Source: Actinomucor elegans (taxonomy: Eukaryota > Mucoromycota > Mucoromycetes > Mucorales > Mucoraceae). From it: a stretch of 64,000 bases of DNA. Positions 1 through 11,271 of this stretch are shown in pieces; positions within the stretch are counted from its first letter, which is position 1, and every line of letters begins with the position of its first letter. The position numbers and the translations under genes were made by a program. The DNA lies in contig JAMSLZ010000005.1 of the NCBI GenBank assembly GCA_026027325.1, positions 2,666,001-2,730,000 of the forward strand, read 5' to 3'. The notes under the pieces are model-generated. The model searched no databases and was not told the origin of the DNA. It saw only the letters and a list, made by a program, of their open reading frames with translations.

Positions 1-480
1 CATTAAAAAGATAAATGGGTACAAAGATACATTCATCTCAATTTATTTACTCAGCTATTTTCCTCTTGGAGTCATTGATAGAGGTACTTGCGGATTGAAA
101 CCGACAGTACCTACAATAAAATGCCCGTAATGAGTAAAGTTTCATATGTTTAAATTCCGTCCTTCAACCTCCTTTCTGGCTAATAGTCGTACAAGTTGTG
201 GTTTTGCTTAAATAAACTCAAAAATTCAGCAAGATCAAGTAAAAAGTATTTGAGAGACGCGTCTTGCGAGCTTTGCTAACCAAGAAACTTCCCAGCGCAA
301 TAGAATTTACGGTAAACTAATAATGACGAAAGAACTGTGTGCTCAAACGTCACTGCACACTTATCATAGCAGCCACCTCCGATCATTCTTAATAAAACCT
401 AACCCAAAAACAGTTTTTGTATCTTTTTTGCTTTTTTACATAACAAAACTTCTTGTGGGCCCTTTACATACACGTTTATT
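1..480. other. upstream region of HID1, no gene seen
   Basis: AT-rich DNA before the HID1 start codon. Short open frames here and at 323-505 and 399-662 overlap the HID1 start or its first intron and show no family resemblance. It probably holds the HID1 promoter, but I see no diagnostic element. Confidence 0.5.
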
Positions 481-2833
481 ATGGGTGCTACAGATAGTAA
501 ATTAGCTTTCAGAAAAGGCGTTTTTCGTTTATTTGAAGAACGGGTAAGACGAGCACTAGCATATAGTTTCCTGTTATTTATGCCTCTTGCATTTTTTTTA
601 TATATATATATAGAATGTACCAAAGACTGCAGATGACTATTGGACTTTGGTAACAATAACAAGCTATAGGATACTCAACTATTCTGACAATGTCACTTAG
701 TTTTGGACTTTACCTGAATCTGTCGACGACGTATACACACTTGTAGGTTCAACGGATATTAGAAAAGCCCGAGATGGAGCAAGAGAGAATCTCGAAACGC
801 TGATCGACAAGGTATATAAAAAAAGCATAGACGATCCCGGGGGTAAAAGGCTGATTCATTATATGATAGATAATAGAGCAAATGGAATCCATATTGAACT
901 CAACCAGCACTGTGCCAACAATTCATCTATTGAACTGCTGTCGCGTCTTGACTAGAGTGATACCTTTTATATTTGAAAGTCCAGAATGTGCAAGCTGGGA
1001 AGAGACGTTCTTTTGGTCACCACGAACGGTCGAAAAAGACGCGGCTTCAGTGGACCAAAAGCAGAAAGCACAGTACACAAAGTTAGCTCCTCGAGGCCAA
1101 GTACTGATATCACGTAAAGTGATCTACATTTAATTGGAACCATATTGATAAACTAACCTCAATAAGGCGCTAGTGACCTTACAATCTTTGTTTTTGGCTG
1201 GATTTACATTACCTCAATCAATGGGCACTGTGGATTCGAAAGTAAACTATGTGATTTGGGAAACAGGCGTAGGATCCTCAACACCTATTGGATCTTCTCG
1301 GGACAATGATATGAATCGTACCGAAGTTCTTCGGTTATTGACTGTGTTATTATCAAAATCGATGTATATTGGACCTTCTCATATCTTGACAAAAGAAGAC
1401 CGTTGGTTGAATTACATGGTAGCCAAGATAGAGCGTAAGGTCGTACTTGCTTTTTTGTGTAGCATGATCAATACTTCGTGCAAGTTCAATCCTATGGGCT
1501 GGACTGCAGTACCATATAACCATATTGTGTTTACTGACCCGAGGGAGCAGCTAGTTTCGTTGTGTTTACGCGTCTTATTGATTGTGTTGGATTATCGATC
1601 TCCCTCGACAAGACAGTTGTCTCAACCATCTAGTAATGCCACCTCCTCTAGTGCACACGATAGCAATACGGCAGTGATTCATATTGATGAAGACGAGGAA
1701 CAAGAGAAACAGCCACATCATGCAGAAACTATGGAGAATGCTTTTAGATACTACTTGTCCAAGTTGCATCGAGCACAGGATTTCCAGTTTTTAATTGATG
1801 GTATATATAGAATTCTAAGCAGTCCTATGCAGGTAGGTTGTTGATTTCAAACCAAAGGGGGAGGGGGGGGGGAGGTTTCAAGGACGGTTACTTAATGAAG
1901 TGCATAGACCTTAAATAGTTATCTGCCTGGGTCATCCAAGCGAGTACGTTGCCATGTAGAAATGATGATGTTGTGCTGGAAACTATTAGAGATGAATAGC
2001 GTAAGACAAGTTTACATAATTATTGTTCATAACTTAGTCCATTTGTTATAGAGATTCAGAAACTATCTAATGGAAACCGAGAGAGCATTGGACTTGATGG
2101 TTGTTTTGCTGTTTTATGCTAGTGAAAATAAGCTCGATCCATGTAAGTATATTCATTAGAAAGTTTATTTGGTCTAATCAATTTGGTATAAAGCCCAAGT
2201 GGGACTAGTAAGAATGTGTTCTTTCATATTGCAAACACTCTCTTCAGATAGAACATTCAGTGTGAAATTGAACAAAACCTTTGAAGGACATGCTTCACTT
2301 CCTACAAGCGTTAGAATACCCAATTTTCAAGGTTCTTATGCTGATTTCCTTATATTGGTAACAAAAGCAGCTTTAAAAGAAATTGGTTCATTACTTATAC
2401 ATTTAATAGACAATTTTCTCGCTGATTGCTTCTTCGAGAGGCTCTTTATCTACTTTATATCCAGCACTGGTCAAGACAATCACTAATGTATCCCCTTACC
2501 TTAAAAACCTGACCCAGTTGACATCCAACAAATTGCTAGCCTTGTTCAGCTCTATGTCTGCCCCTGGATTTTTACTTGCCGATGAAGCAAATCATCATCT
2601 TGTCGACTATCTATTGCAGGCATTCAATAACGTTGCACAGTTTCAGCTCTCGAGTAAAGTACATTGCAAGTATAAAAAAGGTTTCAACTCATCCATTGTA
2701 TATAGATAATCCATGTTTGATATTTGCTATACTTCGCAACCATCAAAAGTTTGAAAAACTAGCTGACTTCAACTTGGATAGTGCCATGATTGAAATTGAA
2801 AGAGTGCGACAGCTGAAAGAAAGTCGACTTGTC

Positions 2834-2892
<59 letters not shown>

Positions 2893-3475
2893 ACAGTCAA
2901 TTGATGAACAAATATCTGACCCTACTAGTCCTGGCGGTTTATCAGAGAAGGCTAGAGGTAAACTACCAGAGGGGTCTTTATCTCGAGTGTCCAGCGCATC
3001 CAGCGTACATAGCAACGGTGCCCCTTTACCACAAAGACAAGCAAGTGTTTCTTCCATTGGTTCAACTGGAAGCCTTTTGCCAGGGGCAAAAAATGGTTTT
3101 ATTCCTACTGAAGACTGGGTAATTCATAAACAGGTTATCCGCACTGCATTTTACTAATAACTTTGTTTCATTCTAGATATATCATTGGCATTCTCGATTG
3201 CCTTTAGATACTACAGCTGCATTAATACGCGCACTATTACCGAAAATCGAATCAACACAATTGACAAATGACCAGATCTATGATTTGCTCAGAAATACTT
3301 CAGCTACAGAAATTTTACCACCAGCACATCCAGTGGTGATTCGCAAGTTTGAATGGGGAGAGCCACTTGTGATTTGGTTTAGAAGTATGCTATGGGGACA
3401 AGCTTATATTTCTTCAGTATCAAACTACGGCCCATGGAATAATACACATGTAAAGCTATTTCATATTAAGCAGCA

Positions 3476-3513
<38 letters not shown>

Positions 3514-3623
3514 CTCAACAGCTAGAAGGTGGCAATACTGCTTCGACTATGTCACCCCGTACTTCTGTAGCAAGTCGAGTGTCAACTAGTACCAATAACA
3601 GTAATCATAATGTAAGCGCGTAA
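481..3623 (+). CDS. HID1: HID1 family protein (Golgi/secretory vesicle trafficking), ten exons, two polyQ tracts
   Basis: Proposed exons are 481-543, 614-649, 701-811, 870-1100, 1167-1832, 2052-2142, 2194-2357, 2410-2653, 2706-3118 and 3177-3623. They keep phase and give about 821 residues, against about 790 for human HID1. The N-terminus MGATDSKLAFRK matches the family start and could be a myristoylation signal. Further landmarks are LTRVIPFIFE, GWTAVPYNHIVFTDPRE, YLKNLTQLTSNKLLALF, NHHLVDYLLQAFNN and MWFRSMLWG-like residues near the end. HID1 (Ftp105 in fission yeast) is a peripheral Golgi protein needed for dense-core granule formation; Ftp105 recruits the deubiquitinase Ubp5. Unusual here are 18 Gln (about residues 578-595) and 14 Gln in the last exon, both in low-conservation regions. 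The gene converges on TRP2 with about 110 bp between stops. The family call is firm; splice sites were assigned by eye. Confidence 0.9.
2834..2887 (+). repeat. CAG/CAA microsatellite coding 18 glutamines in HID1
   Basis: The tract starts as alternating CAG CAA codons and becomes pure CAG, all in the HID1 reading frame. It lies in the linker before a Ser/Pro-rich stretch, where human HID1 is also unstructured. Confidence 0.95.
3471..3512 (+). repeat. CAG microsatellite coding 14 glutamines in HID1
   Basis: Nearly pure CAG repeat in the last HID1 exon, just after the conserved VKLFHIK segment where the human protein ends. The rest of the fungal C-terminus is Ser/Thr/Asn-rich. Confidence 0.95.
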
Positions 3624-3710
3624 AATAGTAGTGGCTATTGCAACCCTAAGTGCAAATGTGTAATATAAAATCAATGATTTCCAGCAATAATCAATAGCAT
3701 ATTTTTAATG

Positions 3711-3716
3711 AATAAA
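3711..3716 (+). terminator. AATAAA, probable HID1 polyadenylation signal
   Basis: AATAAA lies about 90 bp past the HID1 stop and about 20 bp from the TRP2 stop on the other strand. The 3' ends of the two convergent transcripts probably overlap. Confidence 0.4.
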
Positions 3717-3734
3717 ACATAATAATACATAGGC

Positions 3735-5355
3735 TTATTTGTTTTGCTGCTGTTCATAAATCTTGCGCTCACATTGATCAATGGTAGCCAAATTAGAGCC
3801 CATCTTGTTCATGGTTTCTTGATATTCATCTTCTTCAACAGAATCATAAACAATACCACCACCAGCTTGTAAGTAAGCCACGCCATCCTTAAACACCATT
3901 GTGCGAATAGCAATACATGTATCTAAACCTCCAGAATAATCAAAATGGCCTACTGCACCAGCATAGATACCTCTCTTTTGCTTTTCCAAGCCTCGAATCA
4001 ACTCAACTGCTCTAATCTTGGGTGCGCCAGACACAGTTCCAGCAGGGAAAATGGCACGGAAAGCATCAAATGGAGTTTTATCATCACGTAGTTTACCAGA
4101 CACGTTAGACACAATGTGCATCACATGAGAATACATTTCAATCTGCATCAACTTGTCTACTTTCACAGATTCAGGCTTACAGATACGGTTGATATCATTG
4201 CGACCAAGATCAACCAACATGACATGCTCAGCACGTTCTTTGGGATCCTGCAATAAGTCCTCAGCTAAAGCTTTGTCTTCCTCGGGTGTCTTTCCACGTT
4301 TACGCGTACCAGCAATAGGATGTGTAAAGGCCACACCATCTTGTACTTTGGTCAGCATTTCAGGTGAAGCGCCAACAATTGTAAACCCCTTTAGATTCAT
4401 ATAAAACATGTAAGGTGAAGGATTCAACGATCTTAGGTGACGGTAGACATTGAATGGGTGCAAATCGGTAGGACGAGCCAATCTCTGTGATGGTACAGCT
4501 TGGAAAATATCGCCTTCTTTGATGTGATGTTTCAAGTTACTGACAAAACCCATATAACCATCTTTGCCTACATTGGACACAGCTTCTTTTCCTAAAGTAA
4601 TTGGGCCTTGAGGCACAGGAGGAATACGTTCTTCGTTGAGCAAACACAGCGTAGTCTCGATTTCTTCAGCCGCCTTGGTATATTCGCGCTTCACCTCCTC
4701 AGGATCAGTGACATCGCTACGGAAATGAGACACGACGTTTACAATTTGACGAACACGATCGAAAATAACAAGTGTATCACACATCATGAAGATAGCATCG
4801 GGAATTCCGAGAGGATCATCGAGATCTCCCTTAATACTGGGTTCAAAGTATTGGAAACAATCGAAGCCAACATAGCCAACAGCGCCGCCTAATGAAAATC
4901 CGCGTTATTGTACATGAAAGCTTAGGTATATCAAAGGGGTTTTACCTGTAAAGCTAGGAAGTCCAGGTACTTTGACATACTTGATAGCTTCAAGTTCTTT
5001 TTGAACTGGAATAAGAGGATCCCCATTAACAGCCTCTTTAGTACCAACTTTAATCAACTTGTAAGGATCTATAACAAAAAAAAAAAAAAAAAAAAAAAGA
5101 TTAATCTCTGTAATACAAACTCTTTCAGAATCTCGGCATACCTGAGCCAATAAATGAGTATCGACTGATATTCTCTCCACCTTCAACAGATTCAAACAAG
5201 AACGAATAATCGCAACGATCGGCCACTTTAAGGTAAGCAGAAACAGGTGTAAGAAAATCAGCCTCAAGTTCAGCAAAAATAGGAATCGTGTTTCCTTGTC
5301 CAGAGGACACAATAGCTTGGACTTCTTCAAGTGTAGGCTTTAATTTCAAGGGCAT
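3735..5355 (-). CDS. TRP2: anthranilate synthase component I (TrpE/TRP2)
   Basis: Catalyses chorismate plus ammonia/glutamine to anthranilate, the first committed step of tryptophan synthesis, with the glutamine amidotransferase component. Exons on the minus strand are 5355-5142, 5068-4946 and 4888-3735. They splice in phase to 496 residues; yeast Trp2 is about 507. The N-terminal domain has FLFESVEGG (about 52-60), equivalent to the LLES tryptophan-binding motif, so feedback inhibition is expected. The chorismate-binding domain shows HPIAGTRKRG, LVDLGRNDI, FPAGTVSGAPKIRA, GIYAGAVGHFDY and QAGGGIVYDS, so the catalytic landmarks are intact. The first intron ends in an exceptionally long T run on the coding strand just before its acceptor. 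Two TGACTCA sites lie upstream at 5473 and 5693. Certain family; small uncertainty at splice sites. Confidence 0.96.
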
Positions 5356-5472
5356 AGTATATTAAGAGTTGATAACGACAAGAGATTATCTTTTGTTGCT
5401 TGTCAGGCTATTTACATCAATAACAATGAAACTCCGGCGTTTGAAGTCCTATATCTAATGGGTTGCTTACAA

Positions 5473-5479
5473 TGACTCA
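5473..5479 (+). promoter_or_regulatory. TGACTCA, Gcn4/CPC1-type bZIP site upstream of TRP2
   Basis: A perfect seven-base match to the yeast Gcn4 / Neurospora CPC1 binding site, about 120 bp before the TRP2 start codon. TRP2 orthologues are classic targets of general amino-acid control. Function here is inferred. Confidence 0.5.
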
Positions 5480-5692
5480 TTTGACCAAAACACGTGATGC
5501 AAACTTCGAATTGCTTGCTGGACCAAACCTGCTTGTTAGACAGACAAGTTACAAATGAATCTGCATTGCAATCCATACTATTATCGTGTCATAATATGTG
5601 ATATAGATATCGCTCGGTTATCAGGTTTTAAGCCCGTTAGGTAACTGAGAATCAAAATAATGAAATGATACCCAAGAAATGGATCATCATCT

Positions 5693-5699
5693 TGACTCA
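5693..5699 (+). promoter_or_regulatory. second TGACTCA site upstream of TRP2
   Basis: A second perfect copy about 340 bp before the TRP2 start codon, in the same orientation as the site at 5473. Confidence 0.4.
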
Positions 5700-6375
5700 T
5701 ATTTCATTCAAAGCAGAAGGATGTTTACGCCTCAGACTCACTATCAAAGTCAATTTCTTGAAAAATGGCATAGGCTTTTGTTTTATCATTTAGCGTTCAT
5801 TGGCTTTAAAGGTGTTCTTTCGTATTGAATTACGCCTTCATTTTCGATATTATTTGTCGTGTATCACGTCAAAAAAGCTGCATAAGTTTGCATTTTCTAA
5901 TACAAAAAATGTTATGATATTTGCACCATTGGGTGTGCAAACAAATTCTTTGCAGATTTTGTTAATAGGTCCAGTATCTATCAAGTTTTATTTTTCTTTA
6001 GATAGAGAATAATGTGTATTTGTGTCGAACTTTATGAGAGATGGCAGTTGATTTCATTGGCCGCCGAAGGTTGAACATTGCGTCCACCACTACCATGAAG
6101 CCTTTACCTGCACCTTGCTTATCTATCAAAAGAGATAGACCTTTTAATTTTGGGGAGTATTTAAGACTCAATGCACATTATTTCAATTGAATAATTTTCA
6201 TCAGCATAGCTAAACGAAGAAAGACGTTAAATAACTCTGACTATATATTAGCTTTTGCCTCTGGAAGAAAATTTTCCATTTCATTTGATTTCAGGGCTAG
6301 CATCATCGAAAAATAGTTTATTTATTTATAATTTGAACTAACTATTCAAGTTGTCAATGCTTTTATACTGTCTTA

Positions 6376-6380
<5 letters not shown>

Positions 6381-6410
<30 letters not shown>
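6381..6410. repeat. poly(T) tract, 30 nt
   Basis: Uninterrupted T run in the TRP2-RPS2 spacer. Similar runs recur through the window. Confidence 0.95.
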
Positions 6411-6412
<2 letters not shown>

Positions 6413-6887
6413 TTAATTTCTGAGCATCAATTTGTAATAAATCGCAACTAAAGAGATTTAGTAGGCGCAATATTTAATGCGTGTCATGATTCATTCATGT
6501 TGGTCAATTGTCGCATTTAATCAATTTGTCAAGTTCTGAAAGGATCGTTGCATCTAGTATAATCTTCATCAGATTATACGTCCTTTGTTTCTTTAAAATA
6601 TGTTGCACTTGTGTGTTGGATAGAAATTACTGTCTGTGAGAAGAAATTATCCCTGAACATGTAGTATCATTCCTGCTAGAGATACCTAAATCCAAATTAT
6701 GCCTGCAACCTATATAAATAATCAAAAGCCAACTCGAGTAAGCCTATTTAATCGTGTATGAGGATGAGATACTACGCTTGATGGTTGTTTAGCAATTCAT
6801 TTTGTTCAATTAAACACATCATTTCGCAGATTTGATCATAAAATTAGTTCGAGTTTTATTTCACAAAAAGTTTTACACAATAGCGAT

Positions 6888-7786
6888 TTACTTTCTTTGC
6901 TTTTGAGCAAGGAAGTCAGAGAACTCTTGGTAAGGACCCTTGGAGAATTCAGATTCTTCCCAGAGATCAGGAGTCAAGAAACCGTAAGTGTTACCAATGG
7001 CAGCAAAGGTAGCCTTGACGAAGTTACCGAGAGTACGGGTAGAACCACGAGAGGTAGTATAACAATCAGTGACACCAGCCAATTGGAGGACACGCTTAGC
7101 AGTGGGAGAGGCGACAATACCAGTACCACGGGGAGCAGGAACCAAACGAGCCATAACGGAACCACAACGACCAGTGACCTTACAGGGGACGGTGTGAGGC
7201 TCACCAAGGTTGGAACCCCAATAACCACGACGAACGGGGATAATGGCAAGCTTGGCAAGGATGATACCACCACGAATGGCAGTAGCGACTTCCTTGGCAC
7301 ACTTGACACCCAAACCGACATGACCATTCTCGTCACCAATAACAACGAAAGCCTTGAAACGAGTACGTTGACCAGCAGTAGTTTGCTTTTGGACAGGCAT
7401 GATCTTCATGACTTGATCGGTAAGCTTGGGAAGGAAATAATCGACGATTTGATACTCCTTGATGGGCAAAGAGAAGAGGTAGATCTCTTCAATAGACTTG
7501 ATCTTGTTAGCCTTAACAAGACGACCGAGCTTGGTAACAGGAACCCATTCGTTCTTTTCCTCACCACGACGTCCACGACCTAACATAATCGAAATTCCAT
7601 TAACAACATGGTCTAATAACTAATGCCAACTAGATTTCTTACCACCACGTCCACGGGGTCCACCACGACCACGTCCAAAACCACCACGTCCTATACATGC
7701 GTAAATGATAAGTTCGAATTGTCATTGTAATCGGCTTTTCATGATTACATACCACGAGAAGCACCGGCAGAAGCTGAGTCGGCCAT
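6888..7786 (-). CDS. RPS2: 40S ribosomal protein uS5 (Rps2)
   Basis: Exons on the minus strand are 7786-7753, 7690-7643 and 7579-6888, giving 257 residues (yeast Rps2 254). The N-terminus is [12 protein letters not shown] followed by an RGG/GRG-rich stretch, the usual arginine-methylation region. Then come the double-stranded RNA-binding-like S5 fold (about [36 protein letters not shown]) and the C-terminal lobe with [20 protein letters not shown] and [11 protein letters not shown]. It sits at the mRNA entry channel of the 40S subunit and contributes to decoding accuracy. The two introns fall in the RGG tail, a pattern seen in many ribosomal protein genes. Codon use is strongly biased, which creates a long antisense frame on the other strand. 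Confidence 0.97.
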
Positions 7787-8506
7787 ACTATAATACAATC
7801 AATTCATCCATCCATTAGTATCTGTCATTATTTCTATCTACAAGTTGATGTATCTGCTTATGGGTACTCACTTTATTATTATCGATGAAGAAAGAATCTA
7901 CAGATTACAGACTCTTCCATTCTATTTTGCAGCTTCCCATCAGTCTGGGTGGAATAGATTCCGCCGCACATTACTTACTCGGACTAGTCCGGACCGAAAG
8001 TACCTTACCACTATGGCATTGGCTGAAGTTGCCGGAACTTTAAAACACTGATCATATAGAACTAACTGATAACTTGAACCCTCGATGTAAACTATAGACA
8101 GTGCAATGATCCTTCAAATGGTACATATTGTATGTAAATTGTTGTATTCCCCTTTTGCTCCGTGCATAAGAAACTGTAGTTTCATCGGAGTTTACTATAG
8201 TCTATTTATTTCTAGCAGCAATCCATTACCTTGACATAGTCTAAAAGAAATGCGCATATTTTTATATATTACGATCTAGACGTCCGTGCTTATGATGCAG
8301 TGCTTATTGAGTAGTATGATTTAAAATTTTGCAGGCTGTTTACCACCACCATCTGATATAATACCTCCAATTTCATTGGTAGAGGCTGGTTAAACTGTGA
8401 TTTACTATCACCACGTTGAATCTGATTAAATACATTTTGGCCAAAAAGTAAAGTATATATATATATACTTGTTCTTAATTCTAAATTTTCACTTGTTTAA
8501 AAGAAT
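7787..8506. other. RPS2 promoter region
   Basis: No gene recognised; the 68-codon frame at 7845-8051 looks accidental. A local GC-richer patch at about 7930-8040 contains the perfect 10-bp palindrome GGACTAGTCC (7981-7990), followed directly by GGACC. Confidence 0.5.
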
Positions 8507-9180
8507 ATGCTCTGTTCTACTTATTTCTCAGATACCAGGAATATATATATATATATATTTGCTTCAACTATGATCGCTCCAAGATTGACTAGTGAGAAGA
8601 GAGGAATGAAGGAAGACAATGTCCAACCATCATTTATTATAGATTCTTTTGTATTCAGTCTATTTAATTTTGATATCGATAATGTACCTCATTGCATAAA
8701 TAGTGTCTCTTCCGAGTTATATGGAAGCAAGTCATATTATTGTACTAAAGTGTTCTCTGGCGTAAATAAAAAGGACAAGTATACAAGTTATTATAGGGAG
8801 ATCAAACCTGAAAAATGTGAAAAAAATAAAGCAGCATTCGACCCGAGCTGCCTTGCTTTGTGTAGCAAGATCACATTGGAGGAAGAGGAGGTAGAAAAAA
8901 CCCTCTTTGCTTTACTACTGTTGGCCTGGAAATCACATTTTATATGATGTGTCGTGACATTTCAGGAGCATTTTTCTTCTTCCAGATCTCTCAGTTGGGA
9001 ATTCCAAGTACTGTATCTACGCTGACCAATATCATTGGGAACTTACCTGACATGTATATGGCTGCTACAATGTACAGAACATACCACAAGAAAAACATTG
9101 TCATTGATTTGAAGTACACACGCACTTTACCATTATCAGTTGTAAAACAGCCGATAGGCAAGTCTAAGACAAAGCAATAA
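8507..9180 (+). pseudogene. hypothetical or degraded ORF pair
   Basis: Two open frames, 8507-8947 and 8944-9180, overlap by a few bases in different frames and could be one sequence broken by a frameshift. The first is acidic in its middle (IMIAPRLTSEK-like start, later LEEEEVEKTLFALLLL). The second carries QLGIPSTVSTLTNIIGNL. I recognise no domain. It may be a relic of a dispersed Mucorales family or a fast-evolving gene; a simple intron joining the frames was not obvious. Confidence 0.25.
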
Positions 9181-9684
9181 TCCTCTATAATCATAGCCCT
9201 TATTTCTTTCCCTTTGTGTATAATTATTTCTTTCCTTTTGCATATAGTCAATTATTTCCCTTTATATAGTTATTTCTATTATTTTATATATTCATTATAT
9301 TTTGATTAACTAATGATTCTAATAGTCGTAACAATTCAATCTGGGTACTCACTAGTCATCAGATGCGACATTAATACGAAATCGCTCGACACTTTTTGTC
9401 ATTGTTGATGATAATTTATCAACAATTTACCGGCACGAATCACCAAATTAAACCTATATTTCTTGGCAGTTGTCTGCTTAATGATGCACCTACACAGTAT
9501 TCCATACTCTAAATATAAACTGGTCCACTTGTTAGAATTTTCATTTAACTAAAGTACAATATATTCGTTACAATCAAATTAATTTATTAGCTTCTACATA
9601 TTTCAATAAAAACCAATTTTCTTCAATAACGACAGAAAACCATTAATAGCTTGTAATCATACAACTAAAACTTTATTGCTACTA
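9181..9684. other. AT-rich spacer with a dispersed-repeat copy
   Basis: No gene. At 9333-9390 there is one copy of a degenerate element carrying ATTCAATCTGGGTA and then CAGATGCGACATTAAT, which recurs near 16.4 kb. Confidence 0.45.
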
Positions 9685-11271
9685 TTATACATCAGGACCA
9701 TGCCTGCTATTGTGTCTTTGCTGCCGACAAAACAGATTTAATTTACCCAGGCTCCAAATGGTAATCAACCTGACCAATTCAAAAGCCATCATCAAGACAA
9801 TCACCCAAAAAATAAACCAACCAATCACGCTACCGTTGACTGTTAATATCTCTGGATGACAGAATGTGCCCTGGAAGCTATACATTCCTTTGGAATCCGA
9901 ATAGAACATGGAAAAGTAATCACCCAGCCAAGTCAAAGGTGTCAATGTCACGTATGAAGTCGGCGAGTTGACATAGACACGAGGACGTGTTCCCGCTGGG
10001 TCAAACAAAAAGGAAGTACGTCTGTTTCTGATTTCATCCATAATTGAAGCACGTGTTAAATTGGTTGCATTGACAGTGAGCCAGACTTGTGCACCAACAG
10101 AAGGATGGTGGATATCCATGCCAATCATTTGAATCAAATTGCGCTGGGCACTCACTTGATAACTGGCAATGTCAAATGTTTCTTGATTAATCACCTCAAA
10201 GCCATCCACGCCCCAACTGATCAATTGATCGATACTGGGATGATTTGGTAAACGAGGTAGTTGATAACCATCCTCTAATAAAAAAAAAAAAAAAAAAAAA
10301 AAAAGGATCAGAAAGAAAGAAAAAACCCGGGTTTTTATATTTATAATTATATGCTCTGCATTTCTTACGAGTTGTGTTGCTCCATGGGATATGATTGACA
10401 ATGACCAAACCACCTAGCTCATGAACTCGTTGAATAACTCTTTGTAGCTCTTCGTCTGTGGGGAAAGGTGCAGTTGCCTGAACCGTCTCATTGATATCCA
10501 AAAAGTTCATATGAATCCTGCAGCAACTATGGATAATAATATTTAGTCTTTTTTCAAAACAAAATAGACTCTGTTGCATTTTTTTTTACGTGTATTCCAT
10601 GCCAGGGATCACAACGATCGAATTATTGTATTCCGTCAAAGCTAGTTTCTCTGCTGCAAGACCACCTGCAATTGTATTATGATCTCTAAACTGAAATATC
10701 AGCTACATCATCATATACTTTCTTATTTTACACTCACGTCACCATCACTGCATTGTATCCATGAGCTATGAAGTAAAGTATTAACCTATATTTTTTGCAG
10801 AAAAAAATAATAACACAGAAAAATTTTACCTAAATGCCATTCCAAAAGTTGTCGGACATTCATCTTTCCATCACTATAAGTTGAATGAGCGTGTCCATTC
10901 AACAAGACGTTATATCCAAAAGAAGTATTATAGGGCGTAAGGTAATCGCCGGGATTAATCTTCCAATTAAAATCTAAATGGGAAAAGTCCTCAGGCTTAG
11001 GCATATCGTCGGTATATTTAAGTCCAATGCCAATAGCAATGAGCACGCCAATGATGACAATTAACGTAACAATGCGATAGAGCAAGCCTAGGAAATAATT
11101 GTTGTGTATATGCCAGAATAAAGAGAGACGTTGTGAAAAGGTGAGAGGTATTTCAGGTGATCGGCGTAAGGATGTACTTGACTGGTTTATCGTATCATAT
11201 TTCAATGTAGAAGAGTCTCTACTTACATCCTCGTCCACAGTGATAGGAGAGTTTGTATCTCTTTTCCGCAT
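9685..11271 (-). CDS. membrane-anchored PHP-domain phosphoesterase-like protein
   Basis: Exons on the minus strand are 11271-10830, 10765-10738, 10685-10590, 10517-10369 and 10274-9685, in phase, 434 residues. After a polar cytosolic-type N-terminus there is one strong membrane segment (about 61-84). The PHP motifs then appear in order: GHAHSTYSDG (H127, H129, D134), VTDHN, PGMEYT followed by IHMNFLDI, VNHIPW and GMDIHHP. These are the metal-binding His/Asp positions of the polymerase-and-histidinol-phosphatase fold, so catalysis is plausible. A second hydrophobic segment (WFIFWVIVLMMAFELVRL) lies close to the C-terminus, placing the PHP domain between two anchors. N-X-S/T sites in that middle part fit a lumenal or extracellular location. 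The substrate is unknown. Upstream in-frame codons reach 11295 but lack ATG, and a 5' extra exon is possible. Confidence 0.82.

Larger units (their letters stand above)
5356..6887. other. TRP2 upstream / RPS2 downstream spacer
   Basis: No convincing gene. The 70-codon frame at 5800-6012 has no recognisable motif. The spacer holds the TRP2 promoter with two AP-1-type sites and a pure run of 30 T at 6381-6410. Confidence 0.6.

Noticed and set aside
2829..3122. Poly-Ser and poly-Cys frames over the HID1 CAG tract
   Set aside because: Alternative frames of the CAG repeat (AGC Ser; complement TGC Cys). The Gln frame is the one continuous with HID1 homology.
6897..7583. 228-codon open frame on the plus strand across RPS2
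   Set aside because: It is antisense to the RPS2 main exon. Its Thr/Ser/Gly-rich composition comes from the strong codon bias of the ribosomal protein gene, which avoids stops on the complementary strand.
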